A stretch of DNA of 50,037 bases from Candidatus Bathycorpusculum sp. (GTDB taxonomy: Archaea; Thermoproteota; Bathyarchaeia; Bathyarchaeales; Bathycorpusculaceae). Below, piece by piece: positions 43,086-50,037 of the stretch (positions are counted from its first letter, which is position 1; the number at the start of each line of letters is the position of its first letter). The position numbers and the translations under genes were made by a program. The stretch spans positions 1 to 50,037 of the forward strand of contig WQYG01000004.1 in the NCBI GenBank assembly GCA_009781395.1, given 5' to 3'. A model generated the notes under the pieces. The model did not search any database, was not told the origin of the DNA, and saw only the letters and a program-made list of their open reading frames with translations.

Positions 43086-43760
43086 TTATGGGATTTGTAG
43101 GACGTTTGAGTTTACTAGTTTCCATTCAGTGGTTAGCATGATTTGTGGTTCGCTGTAGATTTGTATGTCTTTAAGTTCTACTAGTATGCCTAATTGTTTG
43201 TCAACGTACATGTACGTGTATGCGTTATATGTTCTAGAAAATGTTGGGTCTTCCACATCATAGAATTCGCCTTCTGCTCGTAAAAAGTTTGTTGGCCTAT
43301 CGCCGTCTTGGTAGCTTCTTGTTTCAGTGCTGTCAACAGTTATTCCGTCAGTAACTGCGGGTCGCGCTAGTTTGCCTTTCTCCAGGTTTACAATAAAAAT
43401 ACCCCAGAAACCTCCAACATTAGTGTTAGCACCATTTTCAACATTAAGAGTGCCCTCACTGCTAAAGCTGGTTCCATTTTTAAATTGAGTAGTTTCTATA
43501 TATGTAACAAAGGGGTATTCCACGTTTGTTATTTCAACACGATAATAGTCTGTCCTGTTTACATCCAAATAGTTTTCAGGTATGGCTATATCACTTGAAG
43601 GAACATCAGCAGCTCCTGTCATTTGATAAGTAAATACGTCTCCAGCCTTTACCCCTATCTTTTCCTTTGGCGAGAAGGGTTGAACTGTATAAATTGCAGC
43701 TATTATTGCAACTAACAGAACTATAAACGCAATTATCACAAGATATTTTTTCTTTAACAT
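43086..43760 (-). CDS. Membrane-anchored extracellular protein of unknown function
   Basis: This 224-residue protein begins with a basic stretch and a single membrane helix (about residues 5-25, KYLVIIAFIVLLVAIIAAIY) and has a soluble, beta-rich remainder with several N-glycosylation-type sites (NRTD, NGTS). VKAGDVFTYQMTG and TYMYVDKQLGILVELKD frame a repeated beta-sheet pattern seen in many archaeal secreted proteins of unknown role. A signal-peptide cleavage site is not evident, so it is probably tethered. It is isolated. Confidence 0.7.
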   Translation of the reverse strand: MLKKKYLVIIAFIVLLVAIIAAIYTVQPFSPKEKIGVKAGDVFTYQMTGAADVPSSDIAIPENYLDVNRTDYYRVEITNVEYPFVTYIETTQFKNGTSFSSEGTLNVENGANTNVGGFWGIFIVNLEKGKLARPAVTDGITVDSTETRSYQDGDRPTNFLRAEGEFYDVEDPTFSRTYNAYTYMYVDKQLGILVELKDIQIYSEPQIMLTTEWKLVNSNVLQIP

Positions 43761-43954
43761 GAACTATGATAAGCCTGCGTAGTATATAGTTTTTTTGCCA
43801 AAACTAGTAGTAGACTAAAACCGAAAAATGTTACGTATACTAAAATACCGTTTAATTCACGCATTTATTTAACCCGTCCTAATTGTAACGCGACAGGTCA
43901 AAATTACCTAGGATTAAATGTTTGACCCTACAGCTTAAACCATAGCTAAAAGTG

Positions 43955-44881
43955 TTAGAGAAATTCGTCTTTGAAACCTTCATCGTCTTCAACTACTGCC
44001 TTATCATCCTCATCAGCGTACTCATCATCATTGTAGCTGTTGTCTTTTTCTTTTTCTTTTGTTTGTTTGGTTTGCTCTGTTTTTGTTGGTTGTAGTTTTA
44101 TAGTTGGTTTTAGCAGCTGTATCTCGTCTGTTACAAGTTCATTTAAGGGTTTATGGCATTGGCTGCATTGGAAGAGTTTGTTTCCGCATTCGGGACAAAA
44201 CAGGTCTTGCTCAATTATGCTTTGAAGAATCTCTGCAAGGGCTTTCTTGTTACGAAGAAAATTAAGCTCCTCCGAGGGCATTTCTGTTTTTGGCACAGTT
44301 TTTGGCGGAGTGATTTCACGAAAAACTTTACTGATGCTCGTCTTACCCTCACGTAGCTTTTGCTTATCGTCTTCACTTGCTTTTTCAATAATTTTTTTCC
44401 CTCGCTCCAAAGTTCGAGTTGACACACCTGCCTTTTTAGCAATAATCTCTGCAGTTTTGCCCCTAAGACCCCCCTCATCAGAAAAAGAATCATCCCCCGC
44501 CGACTCCACCTGAGGCACTGATTCCTTTTGACCACTTTGAACCTGTTTTTTCTTCAATAACGCTTTTTCAATTTCCAAAAGCGGCACTGCAAGCTCAACA
44601 AGCTGAAAATTATTTAAATGCCGACGACGCAAATTAGCTTCAATTACAAACTTTTTCTCCAACAATTTATTCTCAAAATGCTTAACTTCAAAATCAGGTT
44701 CAATTTCCAATTCAAGACACGCACGAAAACGATGATGCCCATCAAGAACCTCAAGATCCTCACTAACAATAATAGGATAATGCTGACCCTCCGTTCGGAT
44801 TGACTCCCTAAGTTGCTCAAACTCTTCCAAAGTCATAACTGGCAACATTTTCTCATATTGAGGATTCAAACGTAAACTCAT
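43955..44881 (-). CDS. ParB/Srx-like protein with helix-turn-helix, zinc ribbon and acidic tail
   Basis: The 308-residue protein has a ParB N-terminal nuclease/CTPase-like domain (LEEFEQLRESIRTEGQHYPI, then VLDGHHRFRACLELE). A helical region follows with KTAEIIAKKAGVSTRTLERG, a helix-turn-helix. Next is a zinc ribbon with CPEC and CSQC (residues about 223-242), then a long acidic tail of Asp and Glu. The DGHHRFRA motif replaces the GERR box of true ParB, so this is more likely a regulator or plasmid-type partition factor. No parA neighbour is visible. A (GTA)5 run lies before the start. It is divergent from the Roc-COR gene with a 527-bp gap. Confidence 0.8.
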   Translation of the reverse strand: MSLRLNPQYEKMLPVMTLEEFEQLRESIRTEGQHYPIIVSEDLEVLDGHHRFRACLELEIEPDFEVKHFENKLLEKKFVIEANLRRRHLNNFQLVELAVPLLEIEKALLKKKQVQSGQKESVPQVESAGDDSFSDEGGLRGKTAEIIAKKAGVSTRTLERGKKIIEKASEDDKQKLREGKTSISKVFREITPPKTVPKTEMPSEELNFLRNKKALAEILQSIIEQDLFCPECGNKLFQCSQCHKPLNELVTDEIQLLKPTIKLQPTKTEQTKQTKEKEKDNSYNDDEYADEDDKAVVEDDEGFKDEFL

Positions 44882-45408
44882 ACTACTACTACTACCACCC
44901 GCAAACTAGTACATCCATAAATAGACTAATAACAGAACTAAACAATAAACCGTTTGCCCCAAACTCTACATACCCACATTTAATCTCCAAACAACAACCC
45001 CCACAGCATAAACATCCTATAGTTTAACTATTTCTTGAAAAATTTTCCACGAAGACCTCTGTAATTTCACGATTCCTCCAGTACCCACCCACAATACACC
45101 ATAACATGAAAGTAATATAACTTGCAAAAGTGACAGACCCTAAAGGGTCAAGGTACAGAAAACATGGAAAAGTGGTCGAGATGAGGTATTTAACAACTTT
45201 TTGCAGTCAACCACAACCCACATTTTTACCCCTCAAATTAGCGTCTAAACAGGTTTAGTAATCTATCTTTGTGCACGTATATGCCAATAAGGTTTTAAAT
45301 TTTTGTGGCACTGGTGTTATCCTTGATTTTTTGTCATGACATGATTTAATAATTCCATTTAACATAATACTTTTGTTTTATTGATATGGTGCACAACGTG
45401 GGTCTAAC
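44882..45408. other. Divergent intergenic region between ParB-like and Roc-COR genes
   Basis: I see no gene in these 527 bp. The first 110 bp are A/C rich. A short hairpin GACCC-TAAA-GGGTC lies at 45136-45149. GGTTTTAAATTTTT near 45290-45304 could be a TATA element for the rightward gene, though it is about 100 bp from the start codon. Confidence 0.5.
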
Positions 45409-48400
45409 ATGGTTGAAACATTCAGAGAGCAAGTTCAAAAGCGTTTGTTTGGTTTGTCACGTAAGGATGTTTGTTTTTTTGCTTGGTTGTGTGCAGTACG
45501 TGCTTTACCCTTCCTAGGGGTGAGGAAAAATTTTAAACATTGGAAATCTGAAGCTATTGATAAAAGGCAAATACATCTGCTTGCAATATTTAACGCAATA
45601 GACACCGTTACATTTGGTAATAACGTTAATACTGTTCGAGTTGCCTGTGTCGCTGATGCTGTTTACGCTACCTATGCTGCTGCTGATACCGTTGCTGATG
45701 ATGTTGCTTATGCCGCTGTTCGTGCCGTCAATGCTGTCGAAGCTGCTACTGCCGCTGATGATGTTGGAGCTATCTACACTAATGATGTTGATGTTGTTGA
45801 TGTTGTTGCTGCTGATGCTGATGTTGCTGCCGCCGTTGTTGTTGTTGCTGCTGCAGCTGCTGCTGATGCTGCCACTGCTGATGCTGATGTTGCTGCCGCT
45901 GATGCTGATGCTGTCCTTGGAAAAAAGACAATTGACCTCAAACCTATTTTATTTGATGATTTAGAAAACATACTAACTAAGGAGTATAAATTTCAAAACG
46001 ATGTTTCCGTGTATGGAGATGTGTGGGGTAATTTTCAGAGGGCTTTGCGTGATGTGGGTTGTGAGTATTGGGGTGAATGGTATAAGAGGGTGTTTGCTAA
46101 GGGTTTTATGTTGGATGAGGGTGATCGTGAGGAAATTAAGTTGCGGCTTAATGTTCCTGGTGAAATTATGGATCAGGGGGCTGCGGTTGTTGCTCGGTAT
46201 GTTATGGAGTTAAAAGAGAAAGGTGCGGAGAGATTTAATGAAACACGTGTCATTATTTTGGGCAATAAAGGCTCAGGCAAAACCTCTCTTGCCAAACGTT
46301 TGAAGAACCCTACTGCGCAAATGCCTAACGATGATGAGAGCACAGAGGGCGTGGATGTTATTGATTGGCATGTTTTCGATGACTCCGGTCAGCACAGGGG
46401 GGTTAATGTTTATGTTTGGGATTTTGCGGGTCATGTTATTACTCATGCGGCTCATCGTTGTTTTATGTCTGAGCGTTGTCTATATATTTTGGTGGTTGAT
46501 GGTCGTACGGAGGGTGATGGTCGTACGGAGTATTGGTTGGAGCAGATTCGTAATTATGGTGGTGATTCTCCGGTGCTTGTTCTTGTTAATGTTCGAGATG
46601 AGCACTTTGTGGATTTGCCGGAAAATACTTTGAAAACAGAGTTTCCTTCGATCATTGGTTTTTACCAAGTGGATATAGGTGTGGGTGGTGTGTCATTGTG
46701 GGCTTTTCGTCAAAAGGTTATGGGTATTTTGCGGGATAGTCCTCTTTGGAAGAACCAACAAATATCTGCACCTACATACAAGGTTAAAGAGGCTCTTAGA
46801 CAAAAATTTAACCGCGGTAACAATTTCATTTCACTGGATGATTTTGATCAGATTGCCAAAAATAATGGCATTAAGTCAGAAGGGCGTGAGCAGTTATTAA
46901 AAGATCTTCATGACTTGGGCATCTGTTTGTGGTACGAAAACTTGGCAAGTTATAATATGCTCATGTTAAACCCTGTATGGATTAGTCGTGGGATATATAG
47001 ATTAATTAACTGGGGATCAAATGCTAAAAAGTGCACTTTATCTATTTTGGATTTTCGTGAAGTATTTAAAGGGGAGGATGCTTGTATCTACACTGTGGAA
47101 AAAGCTGGGTTTTTGTTTGATCTGATGGAAGTCTATCAGTTGGCATTTTTCAAGAATCCTCTTGAGATTTTTGTGCCTTTGTTGCTTCCAGCTAACCGTC
47201 CAGAGTCGGGGGTTCCAGAGTTTGTTTTTGGAGAACGTTTACGTATGGAGTATTATGCTAGTCAGGCATTGCCGCCATACACAGTGGCGCGTTTGGCGGT
47301 ACGTCATTCAAAGGAGTTGAATGAAGCGGGGTCATGGAAGTTTGGCGCGGTACTTAATTGGGAGGGTACAGATGCTCTTGTAGAGGAAAGTGAACGTACG
47401 CGTTCTGTGACTGTAACAGTCAAAGGACAAAAAAGGCGGGAGTACATAGCTATACTTCGAGATACATTAAATGACATTTTTGGTGACTATAGAAGCAGTT
47501 TCCCCGAACTGAAATACGAGGTTCTTGTTCATGATCCTGCAACACATAAAGTACAACCTATTGTTCTTCCTGAAGAAACAATTAAACGCCATGTTATGTT
47601 GGATCGAAAATATTTTGAGCCCAAGATCGGTGTTGAAATTCCCCTTGATAATACAGTCGAAGCATACAAAATTGATAATAACATACTTACTAAGTATAAT
47701 GTAACTAACATAATTAATTTGCATTATGACAATCGAGTGATGATTAGCACAGGTAACAATTTAAGTGAATTGGAGCCAGAGCTACTCTGCGAAGCAAGGC
47801 TTATTTGCATAGGTGATGCGGATGCGGGGAAAACTACACTTATCGAATGGCTTGTAACAAAAAAGTGGAAACAAACAACGGGTCCAACCCGAGGTATCGC
47901 AATCCGATCCACAATAATTGATGATCCTGAACCACTTGATCCCAAGCGTAAGTTGGGTCTAAATTATTGGGATTTCGGTGGACAGGACATTATGCATTCT
48001 ATGCATCAATACTTCATGGCGGAGCGGTGTCTTTACATTATCGTACTTGATGGTCGTAGAGATGAAAAACCAGAGTATTGGCTCGACCTAGTTTCTATGT
48101 ATGGTGGGCGTTCACCTGTCATGATCGTTATGAATAAGATCGATCACAATAATAATGCACGTATAAACGAAGAAAAAATTCGCGAGATATACGGTCGAAA
48201 ATTGATGCACATTTCATTTCATTACCTGTCCTGCAAAAAAGAAATTGGTCTTGTCGATTTTCAAATAGAAGTATTGCGTACAATTAAATTGATGGAATGT
48301 TATCAGACGGTATTTTCAAAGAACTGGAATCAGGTTCGGCAGCATGTTCGTCATATGAGAGATGCTAATGGAATCCCCAAGAATTATCTGAGTATCGAAG

Positions 48401-49659
48401 AATATGGTTGTATTTGTAAAAAATACTCAATTGATGAAAAAGATGTGCATATTCTTCTCGGCTGGCTACATGATATGGGAATTTGTTTGAGTTACCAACA
48501 CATTCATGCCTCTGGCGTAGTTGAGAAAATAAAAGTATTACAACCAGAATGGATTACCACTGGTATTTATAAAATAATTAATGATGAGCGAGCAACAATA
48601 CGAAACGGTTTTGTCACACACCAAATGCTTAGAACAATATTGGAAGAAAACGATGGAGAGAACGTACAATTTAGAAATATTGAGTGTGATTTTATTCTTG
48701 AAATGATGCGAATATTTCAATATTCATATTCAGTAGGTAATGACGAATTTTTTCCAATGCTCACATCAATCGAAAAATCCCCTTTGACACCAAAATTAGC
48801 TATTGCAGAGACTATTACCTATCGCATCCGGTTTGCTTCACTTTTGCCTGTGTCGGTATTACACAATGTTATTGTCCGTCTGCGTGAAGATGTGCAACCA
48901 AACTTTACTTGGCGTGAAGGAACCTTCTTGAGCAATAACAAAGTGTACGCGCAGTTAGCCTTTGGTGAAGATCGGAAAGTTCTAGACATAAAAGTAGCTG
49001 GTGCACGTGAAGATGCGGCACGTTACCTTTTACGGCTTTTGGATGAAATACATCGTGTGCTTCTGTATATTGATGTCGAATGGACGGAATTTGTCGTTGT
49101 CACACATGAAAATGTGAGTGCTGAATTAGATGTTGAACGGTTACAAAAAATGTATACTCAAGGTCTACGTGAAGAATATGTGACGGAATTCGATGCAGTT
49201 ATGCCTATTTTACCGATTCTTCGAAACATCATACCGCAGCTCGTTATCGATAAACTGCAGAATGCAGCAAATGATGTAAACATGGTGCGCGAGATCCTCA
49301 AGGCATCTTTCGCTACACAAAAAGACGTTAAAATGATGCGACAGCAGATGGCGCAAATATATGTAAGCATACGGGAAATTAGTAATAAAGTTAGTAATAA
49401 TGAAAAATATGCCCTAGAAACATATGCGCGTTTAAACACTAATATTGACAAAATTTTACAATGTGTTGAAGACATCAAGAAGAATGCTGCCAATAATGAT
49501 TCTAAACTCTGTAATGCCATCAAAGAAGTCTATGATGTTGTGAAAAGTAAAAATCAGCAAAATCTTCTGACAAAGTTGCTTACACTTGTGCAACACACGG
49601 CCAATTTGTATAGCGTATGTGGATTGGGCCAGCACCTACTGTCCCTTATTCAATGGTAG
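45409..49659 (+). CDS. Tandem double Roc-COR (Roco) GTPase with Ala/Asp-rich N-terminal region
   Basis: The 1416-residue protein contains two Ras-of-complex GTPase domains, each followed by a COR-like dimerisation region. Roc1: P-loop GNKGSGKTS (residues 285-293), switch II WDFAGH (337-342), G4 site NVRDE (394-398), which is degenerate. Roc2: P-loop GDADAGKTT (802-810), WDFGGQ (854-859) and intact NKID (909-912). Both COR regions share the pattern DLGICLWYE/DMGICLSYQ and LNPVWISRGIYRLIN/LQPEWITTGIYKIIN. Residues 1-78 (including CAVRALPFLG) and the Ala/Asp tract at 80-168 precede them. A coiled coil covers about 1290-1380, with a hydrophobic C-terminal end. I see no leucine-rich repeats or kinase. 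Roco proteins act as dimeric switches; this one may contain both halves of the dimer. Its output is unknown; a signalling or NLR-like defence role is speculation. Confidence 0.88.
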   Translation: MVETFREQVQKRLFGLSRKDVCFFAWLCAVRALPFLGVRKNFKHWKSEAIDKRQIHLLAIFNAIDTVTFGNNVNTVRVACVADAVYATYAAADTVADDVAYAAVRAVNAVEAATAADDVGAIYTNDVDVVDVVAADADVAAAVVVVAAAAAADAATADADVAAADADAVLGKKTIDLKPILFDDLENILTKEYKFQNDVSVYGDVWGNFQRALRDVGCEYWGEWYKRVFAKGFMLDEGDREEIKLRLNVPGEIMDQGAAVVARYVMELKEKGAERFNETRVIILGNKGSGKTSLAKRLKNPTAQMPNDDESTEGVDVIDWHVFDDSGQHRGVNVYVWDFAGHVITHAAHRCFMSERCLYILVVDGRTEGDGRTEYWLEQIRNYGGDSPVLVLVNVRDEHFVDLPENTLKTEFPSIIGFYQVDIGVGGVSLWAFRQKVMGILRDSPLWKNQQISAPTYKVKEALRQKFNRGNNFISLDDFDQIAKNNGIKSEGREQLLKDLHDLGICLWYENLASYNMLMLNPVWISRGIYRLINWGSNAKKCTLSILDFREVFKGEDACIYTVEKAGFLFDLMEVYQLAFFKNPLEIFVPLLLPANRPESGVPEFVFGERLRMEYYASQALPPYTVARLAVRHSKELNEAGSWKFGAVLNWEGTDALVEESERTRSVTVTVKGQKRREYIAILRDTLNDIFGDYRSSFPELKYEVLVHDPATHKVQPIVLPEETIKRHVMLDRKYFEPKIGVEIPLDNTVEAYKIDNNILTKYNVTNIINLHYDNRVMISTGNNLSELEPELLCEARLICIGDADAGKTTLIEWLVTKKWKQTTGPTRGIAIRSTIIDDPEPLDPKRKLGLNYWDFGGQDIMHSMHQYFMAERCLYIIVLDGRRDEKPEYWLDLVSMYGGRSPVMIVMNKIDHNNNARINEEKIREIYGRKLMHISFHYLSCKKEIGLVDFQIEVLRTIKLMECYQTVFSKNWNQVRQHVRHMRDANGIPKNYLSIEEYGCICKKYSIDEKDVHILLGWLHDMGICLSYQHIHASGVVEKIKVLQPEWITTGIYKIINDERATIRNGFVTHQMLRTILEENDGENVQFRNIECDFILEMMRIFQYSYSVGNDEFFPMLTSIEKSPLTPKLAIAETITYRIRFASLLPVSVLHNVIVRLREDVQPNFTWREGTFLSNNKVYAQLAFGEDRKVLDIKVAGAREDAARYLLRLLDEIHRVLLYIDVEWTEFVVVTHENVSAELDVERLQKMYTQGLREEYVTEFDAVMPILPILRNIIPQLVIDKLQNAANDVNMVREILKASFATQKDVKMMRQQMAQIYVSIREISNKVSNNEKYALETYARLNTNIDKILQCVEDIKKNAANNDSKLCNAIKEVYDVVKSKNQQNLLTKLLTLVQHTANLYSVCGLGQHLLSLIQW
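45646..45912 (+). repeat. GCTGAT/GCTGTT-type triplet-rich tract coding for Ala/Asp/Val
   Basis: About 89 codons use almost only Ala, Asp, Val, Thr and Tyr, written with GCT, GAT and GTT, for example DADADVAAA-type runs. The tract resembles helical Ala-rich segments seen in other archaeal and bacterial multi-domain NTPases. The repetition makes length variation by slippage likely. Confidence 0.7.
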
Positions 49660-49868
49660 AGTGACACCCAGTGAGGTACTCTTACGAATCCTTTTCCAAA
49701 TGCCCCTCTCAGAACAACCTGAATTCTTAGCTAAATTGTGATATACAAGTCTCAAAATTATGGTCAGCAGGTATGGATTTTAAAAATTAATCAAAACATA
49801 AGCTGAACCAAACTCTAAAATTTACCCAACCAAAACTTGCACCAACAACACAACCAAAAACCATATGA

Positions 49869-49894
49869 ATGTATATGTTAATTAACATATACAT
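49869..49894 (+). repeat. 26-bp perfect palindrome before a transposase gene
   Basis: ATGTATATGTTAA (49869-49881) is followed at once by its exact reverse complement (49882-49894). It ends 15 bp before the transposase start. It may be a regulatory site, a terminal structure of the insertion element, or its promoter, since it holds a TATATG element. Confidence 0.6.
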
Positions 49895-49909
49895 AAACAG
49901 GGAAGAACA

Positions 49910-50037
49910 TGACGCTCAAAAACCAACCCATACCAATACCAACCAAAAAAACAATAACCCGAAAAGCACCAAACGGAACACAATACATCTACTACACACT
50001 ACGCGCCTACCGAAACAAAAACGGCAAACCCACAAGC
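49910..50037 (+). CDS. Transposase N-terminus, cut by the window end
   Basis: The frame from ATG 49910 runs off the window after 42 codons. KAPNGTQYIYYTLRAYRNKN followed by GKPTS resembles the N-terminus of IS1634/IS4-type transposases (GxxYVYxxxxYRNxxGKxxx). GGGAAG lies 4 nt before the ATG. The sequence is A/C rich. The family assignment is moderate because only the first part is visible. Confidence 0.6.

Noticed and set aside
45614-45971. Leu/Met-rich frame on + and Ala/Ser-rich frame on - over the Ala/Asp tract
   Set aside because: Both are out-of-frame reads of the GCTGAT triplet repeat inside the Roco gene.

Overview
The window looks like a piece of an archaeal chromosome from the TACK side of the tree, most likely a Bathyarchaeia-like lineage. 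This is inferred from the gene content. The archaeal markers are GatD/GatE, Orc1/Cdc6, ribosomal proteins P1, L15e and L13e (L13e is not typical of Euryarchaeota), RNase P proteins Rpp30 and Pop5, TiaS, archaeal AlaRS, inositol-1-phosphate synthase and a presenilin-like GxGD protease. TATA/BRE-like promoters and GGTGA-type ribosome binding sites also fit. I could not run any search, so the lineage name is a judgement from family content.

Layout. 0-2.7 kb: two small unknown genes, a repeat-rich surface protein and a broken IS630 transposase. 2.7-5.9 kb: serA and glyA (serine/glycine synthesis) with a small zinc-ribbon membrane protein between them. 6.0-8.8 kb: an iron cassette, a DtxR-type regulator with a FeoA-like tail plus feoB, behind two operator palindromes that flank a TATA box. 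8.9-10.2 kb: a kelch surface protein. 10.3-14.9 kb: a leftward run cdc6, winged-helix regulator, moaC, moaB, moaA and two unknown genes. 15.1-17.1 kb: aguB/aguA, agmatine to putrescine. 17.2-18.8 kb: a deoxyribosyltransferase-like gene, a NifU-like scaffold and a PadR regulator with its own palindrome.

19.3-22.3 kb is a foreign-looking island. It begins at a tRNA-Leu(UAA) gene with an apparent insertion in the D arm, followed by a tyrosine-recombinase remnant, a GNAT acetyltransferase, a Cys-rich Fe-S-type gene and a 26-codon stub matching the start of bacterial dnaX.

22.5-32.0 kb: a membrane-anchored extracellular protein, gatE/gatD, inositol phosphate synthase facing a phosphoglucose/phosphomannose isomerase, a SPOUT methyltransferase and the presenilin-like protease. 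32.1-35.2 kb: a translation/RNA-processing block (P1, L15e, L13e, exosome-associated RNA-binding protein, Rpp30, Pop5). 35.4-42.8 kb: a DRE-TIM acyltransferase, a hidden 55-residue ORF, a flippase-like membrane protein, tiaS and alaS. 43.1-50.0 kb: a surface protein, a ParB-like protein with a zinc ribbon, a 1416-residue protein with two Roc-COR GTPase modules in tandem behind an Ala/Asp-rich tract, and the start of another transposase.

The most unusual items are the double Roc-COR protein, the bacterial dnaX stub inside an archaeal island at a tRNA gene, the D-arm insertion in tRNA-Leu, and a patchwork of strongly keto-rich and amino-rich strand domains that switch within genes regardless of gene direction.
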